IMG/VR virus record: IMGVR_UViG_3300031162_000755 | Coordinates: 1 to 28,215 of that record | Strand: one strand, 5' to 3' | DNA: 28,215 nt | Origin: a virus | Shown: piece by piece, positions 14,011 to 20,941 of the stretch | How positions within the stretch are numbered: position 1 is the stretch's first letter | How the letters are laid out: each line of letters begins with the position of its first letter | Made by a program: the position numbers and the translations under genes | Notes under the pieces: generated by a model | The model's input: only the letters and a program-made list of their open reading frames with translations | Database searches by the model: none | What the model was told of the DNA's origin: nothing

Positions 14011-16775
14011 TATCCTTTGTTCCACATCCCTACCACTGTTGTCCCATTAGATGCACTTGATGTTGTAACATTTAAACTCCCAGATGACACTGCGAATGTA
14101 GCTGTAACACCTGACCCTGCGGACCCAAGAGAAGTTTGATTTACAGTAGTACCATCATCTTCAATAGATACCATATAAGCCTCTGATCTCATATCAGTAG
14201 ATGAAATACGTTGTGAGACAACAAATAACCCTCCGCCCCTACCTGATTCTACAATTTTTGTGCCAGTAGTTCCCACAAACCTCCCAGTATTAACGATTAT
14301 TGCATTGGATGTTGAATACTCTCCAGAAGTTGTTAATTTTATACCTTGATCATCCTCTGTTCCATCTAACCCACTTATATGTAATGCAGCAGAAGGACTA
14401 GCAGTCCCCACCCCTACTCGATTATTGGTTACATCTACATGAAAAACACTTGTATCTACTGTAAAGTCTCCAGGTATAAACCACTCGCCATTATTGTCAC
14501 AATATGAGCGAATATTGGCATCCCCATCTGAGAATACTATGTAATTACTAGATGTTCTAATATCAAGCCCACCTTCATTGCCATTATAATCACCTATAAT
14601 TACATTTTCAGCGCCAGTAGTAATTTGGCTCCCAGCAGTATGCCCAATAGCAAGGTTGCCACTTCCAGTTGCACTATATAGTGCCTGGTACCCAATGCCG
14701 ATGCTGTTGCTGTTTGTTGTTATGGAAAATAAAGATTCAGCCCCAATAGAAACATTATATTGTCCAGTAGTACAAGAATATTGGGAGTTAATACCAATGG
14801 CCACTGCACGGTCTCCACCACCGCCAGTATAAAGTGCTCTTCTACCTATAGCGATACAAGATGAAACACTTGTTCCACCATTTGCAGCTTGATACCCAAT
14901 CACTACTGAGCTATCTACTGTAGTGCCTGTTGCCGCTGCACTTCTTCCAATAACTACATTTGTATTGTCTCCAGCACCTGCTGCTGCAAAAGATCCTTGA
15001 CCAATAATGATGTTATCAGTCCCTGTAGGATGTGTGCCCTCTAATGTTATATCACCAGAAACGTCTAATGATGTTAACGTACCAACTGCTGTAATATTAG
15101 TTTGTGATGCTGTTTGAAGCGTGCCTGTTAGGTTTGTTGCTGTTAATGCGTTTATGCCTGTCAAGTTGCCAGAGTTATATGCCCAGTTACCATTGAAGTT
15201 ACCATCAGTTACAGTATTTGTACCTAAGTCTAACGTTGTAACATTAGCTGTTGTAATAGTAGCTGCTGTTATTCCAGTTAATGTACCAGCATTAAACGCC
15301 CAGTTACCTGTGAAGTTGCCATCATAAATTGTATTAGTTCCAACATCTAAAGTTCCTGACATCGTTATGTTTATAAGTGAACTTATAGATCCTAATGTCA
15401 TGGTTGCCACACCATCAGTTAATGATGTGCCTTGGACAGCTCCTGTAGACGTTATAGCTCCAGAACCAATAGTGCCTACACCTGATAAGTTACCGCTATT
15501 AAACGCCCAATTACCTGTGAAATTGCCATCATAAACAGTGTTTGTTCCCAAATCAATCGTATTTGGAACGATTAAGTTTTGAGAAGAATCTATAGTTAAT
15601 CCAGTAGTTAATGTGTTAGACCCATCTGGGCATGTTTTAAATACAATTGCACCAGGAGAACTAGTTGCTGATACTGTGCCTGTTGAGTCTACAATATGTT
15701 CAATAGATGTGAATAGATCATAATGTGATCCAGTCCAGCCAGCACCATGTATAGAAAAAACAATTTGACTATTTGTTACGGCTGTATGAGAGGATGTATC
15801 ATCATTAGTTCTAGCGCCTAAAATAGTAGGATAAAGCGTCGTTGAATGACGATGAACAATAACTTGAGCAGGGTGAGAGCCACCAATATCGTTTACTCTA
15901 AGTGCGCTATCATATGTTGTACCACCAATATTGATACCGACGCTCTCAGAACCAGGATCTCCAATATCAACATGCCCAGTCCCATTAGGTATTAAGTTAA
16001 TGTTTCCATTACTATCTTCAGAACTAATAGTATTCCCAGTAAGTTTTATATTCCCAACAGCAATGCTATTGCCTATTGTTAGGTCGCCTTCAGACGTTAA
16101 TGTTAACTGTGTTGCAGAAACTAATGGAGAAGCTGCATCTTTTAGTTGAATATGAAAATCAGTTTCATCTGTTCCAACACGCTCTGTTATTAATCTAGCA
16201 AATCCGGGATCAGCACTATTAACTTCCATTAAGATGCTAGCAAAGGCTGCTGACGCATTCTCATTATAAAGTCTTAAAATATCAGAACCAACAGGCGCTA
16301 CATTAATACTAGCTGCATATGCAGTAGCATCAGAATCTGTAACATCAAGCTGAACTTGAGGCGTTGTAGATGTCCCGATAGCAACATTCCCGCCATCTGC
16401 TACTAAAATACCATAATTACTATCATCATCTAGAATAGATACACCGTTAGCATCAATAGCATTAATCGTAGTGGCTTGAGTAATTGTTGCCGATATGAAG
16501 AAGTACTGTAAGTTATCTAGTGTTGCTATTAAATTATCATCAGAGTCTCTAAGAACAAACTTATATAAGCCATCTGCATATACAGTAGCCTGTCCTTGAG
16601 CATCTAATATAACAGGGTTTGTATGTGGCGTTGTTTTATTAACGTCTTGCCACGTTGTCTGATTAGTTGTAGTACCTGCTTCATACGTGTAAAGCTTCCC
16701 CCCCGACAATGGGGCCCCCGAGTTATTTAAAAATCCAGCTAACGCTGATTCTACTTGAGCTGCATTTGTCGCCAT
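14010..16775 (-). CDS. Tail fibre/tail spike with YadA-like beta-roll repeats
   Basis: 921 residues, AGGAG 8 nt before the ATG. Residues 1-95 form a known phage tail-spike head module: ALAGFLNNSGAPLSGGKLYT, then TNPVILDAQGQATVY and GLYKFVLRDSDDNL. A beta-rich shaft follows. Three modules near residues 405-430, 475-497 and 515-537 repeat the pattern [IL]D[LV]GTNT[VI].DGNF.GNWA[FY]N. Residues about 585-730 carry YadA-head-like repeats (NIIIGQGSF, NVVIGRSAA, SVVIGYQAA, CIAIGRRAL, AVAIGINSQ, NVSIGAESL, SIGIGYQAL, NLAIGHTAG, NVIIGDYNG), a trimeric left-handed beta-roll fold. The C-terminus is a beta domain ending VVGMWNKG; no S74 chaperone motif is seen. Likely the receptor-binding fibre. Confidence 0.8.
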   Translation of the reverse strand: MATNAAQVESALAGFLNNSGAPLSGGKLYTYEAGTTTNQTTWQDVNKTTPHTNPVILDAQGQATVYADGLYKFVLRDSDDNLIATLDNLQYFFISATITQATTINAIDANGVSILDDDSNYGILVADGGNVAIGTSTTPQVQLDVTDSDATAYAASINVAPVGSDILRLYNENASAAFASILMEVNSADPGFARLITERVGTDETDFHIQLKDAASPLVSATQLTLTSEGDLTIGNSIAVGNIKLTGNTISSEDSNGNINLIPNGTGHVDIGDPGSESVGINIGGTTYDSALRVNDIGGSHPAQVIVHRHSTTLYPTILGARTNDDTSSHTAVTNSQIVFSIHGAGWTGSHYDLFTSIEHIVDSTGTVSATSSPGAIVFKTCPDGSNTLTTGLTIDSSQNLIVPNTIDLGTNTVYDGNFTGNWAFNSGNLSGVGTIGSGAITSTGAVQGTSLTDGVATMTLGSISSLINITMSGTLDVGTNTIYDGNFTGNWAFNAGTLTGITAATITTANVTTLDLGTNTVTDGNFNGNWAYNSGNLTGINALTATNLTGTLQTASQTNITAVGTLTSLDVSGDITLEGTHPTGTDNIIIGQGSFAAAGAGDNTNVVIGRSAAATGTTVDSSVVIGYQAANGGTSVSSCIAIGRRALYTGGGGDRAVAIGINSQYSCTTGQYNVSIGAESLFSITTNSNSIGIGYQALYSATGSGNLAIGHTAGSQITTGAENVIIGDYNGNEGGLDIRTSSNYIVFSDGDANIRSYCDNNGEWFIPGDFTVDTSVFHVDVTNNRVGVGTASPSAALHISGLDGTEDDQGIKLTTSGEYSTSNAIIVNTGRFVGTTGTKIVESGRGGGLFVVSQRISSTDMRSEAYMVSIEDDGTTVNQTSLGSAGSGVTATFAVSSGSLNVTTSSASNGTTVVGMWNKG
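15163..15565 (-). repeat. Three diverged copies of a tail-fibre shaft module
   Basis: The plus-strand pattern gcccagttacc.tgaagttgcc.tca occurs near 15181, 15298 and 15507, each encoding the GNF-x-GNWA-[FY]-N block. Copies are separated by 117 bp and about 209 bp, consistent with module duplication in the shaft. Confidence 0.7.
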
Positions 16776-16795
16776 ATACTTTACTCCTAGTTAGG

Positions 16796-17122
16796 TTATT
16801 TACCCTCTAAAACTTCGTTTATTCTAGCGTACGTTAGTGGTGGGAAACCAGCTTTATTAACGTAGTTCTTAATAAAAGAGATTTCATCAGTAGATAATTC
16901 AATAGCCCCTTCTGATTCACTGATTTTCTTTGAAATATCAAATCTTTTCAATTTGTCTTCTCCAGAACATTTGTCATCGTCTTTATATGCTGCCATTAAT
17001 GCATTGATGATAGGGCTACTAATAAGAATTGACTCAATCTTAACGTCTCCATCAGTACTAACTTCCTGGCGCATCTCATTTCCTGAAAAATCTTTCATTG
17101 GCTGTTTAAAATTAATTTTCAT
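16796..17122 (-). CDS. Conserved-type phage protein of unknown function between adaptor and fibre
   Basis: 108 residues; GGGAGA lies 7 nt before the ATG. It begins MKINFKQPMKDFSGNEMRQE, contains SPIINALMAAYKDDDKCSGE and DKLKRFDISKKI, and ends in a FIKNYVNKAGFPPLTYARIN helix. Many podo- and siphoviruses encode a small protein with this layout (K-x-x-F-x-x-P-L-K-D-F, then a D-K-L-K-R-F-D-[IL] helix) near their head-tail connector genes, but no function is established that I can name. Spacing is short on both sides, consistent with one operon. Confidence 0.6.
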   Translation of the reverse strand: MKINFKQPMKDFSGNEMRQEVSTDGDVKIESILISSPIINALMAAYKDDDKCSGEDKLKRFDISKKISESEGAIELSTDEISFIKNYVNKAGFPPLTYARINEVLEGK

Positions 17123-17140
17123 TTCGGTTCTCCCTTGTTT

Positions 17141-18169
17141 TTAATATGATCCCTTAGTAAAACGACGATCAACATGATTACCGTCACGTATTATAGCAAA
17201 CTTTTTATATTCCTTCGCCTTTCTTTCAAGACGAACAAGTTTGCCATCAGGAATCTGATATTCTTCACCTAAATGAACAGCTAATTCATACGATAAATAT
17301 TTGATCCATCGATTTAAGAAGTTCTCAGTGCTTAGGCCAGTATCTGCGCCTAAATCCATATCATTAAAGACTGTTACAGCCTCATACATAATCAAGTAGT
17401 CTGTACTATCAGGTTGTGGCCATATTCGTAATGTTGGCGTAAATGAATCGTCAAAAAACGCATATAACGGCTTACCTGTATCTGTCTTATCAACAATATT
17501 ATTGTATTCTTTACTAGATATAAGCTTGATAGCATTATCATCATCTACATTGTCACGATACCAGACCTGCCTAACCTCTAAAACGTCAGAATCTAATCTA
17601 ACATCGCCAGCAGATCGATATTCTGTATTTTGTGCATAAGAACCGCCTGTAGAACCTTCTTGATTCCAATATTGCTTATAAGCAGCCCCTGTTACTGGCT
17701 TTGTATCTGCGTAAGCTTTCCATGTTATGTCATTATCAACAACAGTAGCGCCTGGCTGTGAAGGGAATGTAGGTTCTGAACTATCAGAGGTCCCAGCACC
17801 TTGAGCTTCATAATAATATCCTCCACGAGAAGATGGGAAAACAAGATCACCTTTTGAGTAAGAAGTAGACATAACCCATGTGGAGGCATTTGGTGATGTA
17901 TGTGTGCGTATTGCAGTATATATATTACTATCTGAACCCGTAACCTCTTCAGCTGAAATAACTGGAGACGAAAGAGTTTTTGTTCTAAATGGAGAAGATG
18001 TTTCGTTTTGTAGGGCATGTAAAATCATATTCAGAGCATTTTGAGCTTCATCCGTCTGATTTGTAATAAAGTCAGAGGAAGTATCTTCCCCAGTAGGGAG
18101 GACACCTATTAACCTTAACGCTAATGATATGATTTCAGCTCTAGTGAGCGTCCAATCATTTACTGTCAT
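17141..18169 (-). CDS. Head-tail adaptor, P22 gp4-like, with inserted carbohydrate-binding-like module
   Basis: 342 residues. The N-terminal helical part (TRAEIISLALRLIGVLPTGE; DEAQNALNMILHALQNE) and the C-terminal part (FTPTLRIWPQPDSTDYLIMY; EAVTVFNDMD; NRWIKYLSYELAVHLGEEYQ) match portal-binding adaptors of P22 type that cap the connector after packaging. Residues 80-155 are an extra beta module: SYSKGDLVF, GGYYYEAQGAGTSDSSEPTF, GATVVDNDITW. This W/Y-x-x-Y-x-x-G-[TS]-x-x-x-x-E-P pattern is a widespread phage carbohydrate- or host-surface-binding-like repeat. P22 gp4 is only 166 residues, so the extra length is explained by this insertion. The start overlaps the 56-aa gene stop as TAATG. Confidence 0.7.
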   Translation of the reverse strand: MTVNDWTLTRAEIISLALRLIGVLPTGEDTSSDFITNQTDEAQNALNMILHALQNETSSPFRTKTLSSPVISAEEVTGSDSNIYTAIRTHTSPNASTWVMSTSYSKGDLVFPSSRGGYYYEAQGAGTSDSSEPTFPSQPGATVVDNDITWKAYADTKPVTGAAYKQYWNQEGSTGGSYAQNTEYRSAGDVRLDSDVLEVRQVWYRDNVDDDNAIKLISSKEYNNIVDKTDTGKPLYAFFDDSFTPTLRIWPQPDSTDYLIMYEAVTVFNDMDLGADTGLSTENFLNRWIKYLSYELAVHLGEEYQIPDGKLVRLERKAKEYKKFAIIRDGNHVDRRFTKGSY

Positions 18170-18339
18170 TATACAGTTACCTCATTCCCACTTACTGTTC
18201 CTGGATCAGATGCTGTTAGAGTTGCAGCTGGACTAGTAGCTACCGCTGCTGTAATTGCATCATCATCAGAACCGCCTGAACCTAAAACAGAATTATAATC
18301 AACAGATGCATTTGTAACATCTGCAAAAATTTTACCCAT
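18169..18339 (-). CDS. Small acidic virion-operon protein (56 aa)
   Basis: An ATG preceded by AAGGAG opens a 56-codon frame ending in TAA that overlaps the adaptor start (TAATG). The product begins MGKIFADVTNASVDYNSVLG, continues with GSGGSDDDAITAAVA and ends DPGTVSGNEVTV: Ala/Ser/Thr/Asp-rich, with no hydrophobic segment. I do not recognise a family. The strong ribosome site and exact stop-start coupling in the middle of the head operon make it a likely real minor structural or assembly protein. Confidence 0.7.
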   Translation of the reverse strand: MGKIFADVTNASVDYNSVLGSGGSDDDAITAAVATSPAATLTASDPGTVSGNEVTV

Positions 18340-18357
18340 TGTGATCTCCTTAATATA

Positions 18358-18379
18358 GAGCAGGAGTCTCCCCCTGCCC
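18358..18379 (-). other. Intergenic hairpin after the accessory capsid gene
   Basis: On the transcribed strand GGGCAGG and CCTGCTC can pair (one G-U) around an 8-nt loop. No T run follows, so it is not a complete intrinsic terminator; it may protect the abundant capsid mRNA 3' end or attenuate read-through. Confidence 0.35.
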
Positions 18380-18393
18380 TATTTCAACACTAA

Positions 18394-18861
18394 TTACGAA
18401 GCGTAGTTAGTATCAGATGCAACAACGTAATACACAAGTGTTACATGTGCTTTACCATCTTCAAGAGCGTGGTCAGCTGTCATGTAAAGTGTAGCTCCAT
18501 TGTCGATATCGATACGAGCGCCCATTTGAGCGTCTGTACCAACAGCGCCTGCACTTACTCCTGTAGCGTTTAAATCTACAGCGTCATCTAAACCGTTTGG
18601 ATCAGCAGTGAATGCAGAACCAGAAGTTGGTTTAAGACCAAAGTCAGCAGTTGCTGTTTCGCCGTCAGCTGTTTCAACTTCTACAGCGAAATATGTAGGA
18701 ACCAAGAATTTGCCATCGGCAACTGGAAGGTCCGCAATTTCAACTGTGTCAGAAGCCCCAACGTTTGTACCAGAAAAATCCAACTCTACTTGAATTAAGT
18801 TTGGTTCACCTTCAATTTGTTGTCGGATATGAGATTGTTTCATAGTTGTGATATTTGCCAT
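18394..18861 (-). CDS. Putative capsid accessory/decoration protein
   Basis: 155 residues, GGAGG 7 nt before the ATG, immediately downstream of the major capsid gene. After a short basic N-terminus (MANITTMKQSHIRQQIEGEP) it is an acidic, Ala/Asp/Thr-rich beta protein: IQVELDFSGTNVGASDTVEI, then FLVPTYFAVEVETADGETAT, and a final HVTLVYYVVASDTNY strand. Composition and position next to the coat gene resemble phage head-decorating or minor head proteins. No specific family was recognised, so the role is contextual. Confidence 0.55.
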   Translation of the reverse strand: MANITTMKQSHIRQQIEGEPNLIQVELDFSGTNVGASDTVEIADLPVADGKFLVPTYFAVEVETADGETATADFGLKPTSGSAFTADPNGLDDAVDLNATGVSAGAVGTDAQMGARIDIDNGATLYMTADHALEDGKAHVTLVYYVVASDTNYAS

Positions 18862-18876
18862 TTTCTATCCTCCGAA

Positions 18877-19908
18877 TTATGCGTCAGAAACTTGAGTTCT
18901 ACCAACAAATACGCCAACACTTCCATAGTCTAAGCTATTGAATTGTGGCTTGCCAGCAGCGTAGTTAAGACCTAGAGAGAATCCAACTTCTTCACCGTAG
19001 TCGAAGTCTTTTTGAACCATCTCTTCTTTCATGCCCCATGCCCAGCATAATGCTTGTGCACCAAGTAGGAAACACTCAGCATATGGCTGATCAGAACTTG
19101 AACCAGCATCTGTGCCGATATGAACGTTCTCATGCTCATGAATAACAATATTATCAATTACAGCAATAGCGCCGCTGAAAAGTGGGTTAGATTCACCACG
19201 AACTTCTGCATCACGCGCGTATTGAGTGTATGTTGAATCTTGCTTAAGATCGAATGCTACATCTGGGTGAACAAGAAGAATAAATGTGTCTCTTCCATCT
19301 ACTTTAATTGGACGTAGAGGAGTTTGAGAACGGTTACCACCTGTTCTAGCCCAAGCACGAACGCCTGAAACTAACTTAGGAGTGATTTTATCTTCAGCCG
19401 CTACGATAGCTGCTTTAGCGTTTGCCGCAGTATCTTTTGTTAGCGTACCGTTGTTGTTGTACCAAACAGCTGTAGGAGTAGTACGAAGAGATGAGAATAA
19501 TTGCTCATCAATGTACTCTGTCATTTTGTCTTTAAGTGCTTCACGAGCTTCTTGCTCCATGTCAGCTTGGATACGTTGCTTAGAAAGACCACGCTCAACA
19601 CGAACACCGAAACGACGACGATCCATTGTTACTGAGTAGTCATGAGTTGTTAACGATTCTTCGTTACCTTCTAATGTTTGACCAGCACCAACGCCTGAGC
19701 CGCTTAATCTCATTCTGATACCGAATGTGATTTTGTCTCCAGCTTCTCTTTTAAGCTCTTCCTTTTCATAAACGATAGAGTTTTTCCCCTTGCCCATGAA
19801 ACGTGAAAAATAAGATTCTTTCGCTACGTCTCTGAATAGCTGTTCGTTTTCAGCCATCCACAGCTTGCGAGTCAATGCATCAGTTGTTGCAAAACTTTTA
19901 ACTGCCAT
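18877..19908 (-). CDS. Major capsid protein, N4-gp56/DUF4043-type (HK97 fold)
   Basis: 343 residues; AGGAAGG before the ATG. Family features include ATTDALTRKLWMAENEQLFR at the N-terminus, DKITFGIRMRLSGSGVGAGQ, an L-E-G-N-E-E segment, DYSVTMDRRRFGVRVERGLS and FILLVHPDVAFDLKQDSTYT, with IAVIDNIVIHEHENV and AQALCWAWGMK near the C-terminus. This is the N4-gp56 family of coat proteins (HK97-like fold), which assembles icosahedral heads around a scaffold. It follows the scaffold gene directly, the usual order. I am confident in its identity. Confidence 0.85.
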   Translation of the reverse strand: MAVKSFATTDALTRKLWMAENEQLFRDVAKESYFSRFMGKGKNSIVYEKEELKREAGDKITFGIRMRLSGSGVGAGQTLEGNEESLTTHDYSVTMDRRRFGVRVERGLSKQRIQADMEQEAREALKDKMTEYIDEQLFSSLRTTPTAVWYNNNGTLTKDTAANAKAAIVAAEDKITPKLVSGVRAWARTGGNRSQTPLRPIKVDGRDTFILLVHPDVAFDLKQDSTYTQYARDAEVRGESNPLFSGAIAVIDNIVIHEHENVHIGTDAGSSSDQPYAECFLLGAQALCWAWGMKEEMVQKDFDYGEEVGFSLGLNYAAGKPQFNSLDYGSVGVFVGRTQVSDA

Positions 19909-19914
19909 TTTAGA

Positions 19915-20847
19915 TTACCTTCCTTGTAACTTTTTTAATTTTTTTGTATATGAAGCTAAATCTTCGTCTGACATATTAGCGATATCACTATCGGATATTG
20001 CTTCTAAGCTATTCGAAGATGCCCCACTTGGTCCTGCAGTTGCTGTTCGATACTGGGCAGCATTATTAACTTTGTTAATAGCTCTTCTAGATTTTTCAGA
20101 TTCAAGTTCTTTTTCTAATTTTGTTTTTTGTACTTCTTTAAGTAGCTTTGCCCCTGTGTATGCCTGAAACGCAGCTTGTGGGTTCATTGCATATGGGTCT
20201 TTTTTAAACTGCGCAATTGCTTCGTCAGTAGTCCCTTTAGGGTCTATGACTTTAAAGTACTCAACAATATCATCAACGATATCAGCAAAATCAGGAATTT
20301 GGCTATCAATAACCGCCTTTTGATTTCGGTATGCTAACTCACGTTCAGTATCTTGAATCTGTTTTTCTATTGTATCTTTTTGAAGTTCTGCCTTCATTGC
20401 TTGTTGAGGAGCTTTCCAAAACTGTTCATTAGAAGATGCTTCATCTAGCTGCGTCTTTGTTTGCTGCAAGCTATCTAATTTAGATTTAAGTGACTCTATC
20501 GTGCTACTTTGCTTCTCGATATAGTCTCCTCGATCTTTTTTGACCTTCTCTAAATCTTTAATTTGCTTTTCCAAAGATGCTATCCGCTCTTCAGCTGTTA
20601 AGTTTTTAGTATTATCCTCAGTCTTCTCTTCCGGCTGTCCCTCATCAGTAGTCTCCTCTTCAGGAGTATCCCCTTCTTGATTAGGTTGTAAGTTTCTCAG
20701 CTTCTCTAAATCTTCATCGCTTAAATTAGCAATTTCATCTTCAGGTAATGCTGCTAAATCAAATTCTTCAGGTTCAGCAATAGCTTCATCCTGAGCACCT
20801 TCATTAGTTTGTTCTTCGGTAATGTCTAAGTTTTCAGTTTCTGACAT
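19915..20847 (-). CDS. Scaffolding protein
   Basis: 310 residues, very acidic N-terminus (MSETENLDITEEQTNEGAQD), a central coiled coil (EERIASLEKQIKDLEKVKKD; STIESLKSKLDSLQQTK) and a basic C-terminal helix (YTKKLKKLQGR). These are classic traits of a podoviral scaffold, and it lies between portal and coat genes. The motif [DE]-[IL]-A-N-[LM]-S-D-E-D-L occurs twice, near residue 39 (DEIANLSDEDLEKLR) and near the end (SDIANMSDEDLASYT), so the coat-binding helix-loop-helix may be duplicated at both ends. AGGGAG stands 7 nt before the ATG, and a promoter candidate lies about 45 bp upstream. Confidence 0.75.
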   Translation of the reverse strand: MSETENLDITEEQTNEGAQDEAIAEPEEFDLAALPEDEIANLSDEDLEKLRNLQPNQEGDTPEEETTDEGQPEEKTEDNTKNLTAEERIASLEKQIKDLEKVKKDRGDYIEKQSSTIESLKSKLDSLQQTKTQLDEASSNEQFWKAPQQAMKAELQKDTIEKQIQDTERELAYRNQKAVIDSQIPDFADIVDDIVEYFKVIDPKGTTDEAIAQFKKDPYAMNPQAAFQAYTGAKLLKEVQKTKLEKELESEKSRRAINKVNNAAQYRTATAGPSGASSNSLEAISDSDIANMSDEDLASYTKKLKKLQGR

Positions 20848-20889
20848 TTTATTCTCCCTTTCGGCTGTTTTTTAGTTATCAGTATTACC

Positions 20890-20919
20890 ATAATAGCATT
20901 GTTGATAACTTGTGGACAA
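20890..20919 (-). promoter_or_regulatory. Candidate late promoter for scaffold/capsid genes with DnaA-box-like core
   Basis: On the minus strand TTGTCC (-35), 18 bp, then TATTAT (-10) stand in the 94-bp gap upstream of the scaffold gene. The spacer contains GTTATCAACA. The same arrangement with the same spacer core occurs upstream of the portal-proximal gene (23556-23585). A second TTGTCCACA copy lies 11 bp further upstream. Confidence 0.55.
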
Positions 20920-20941
20920 CCTGTGGACAACCTGTGAAAAA

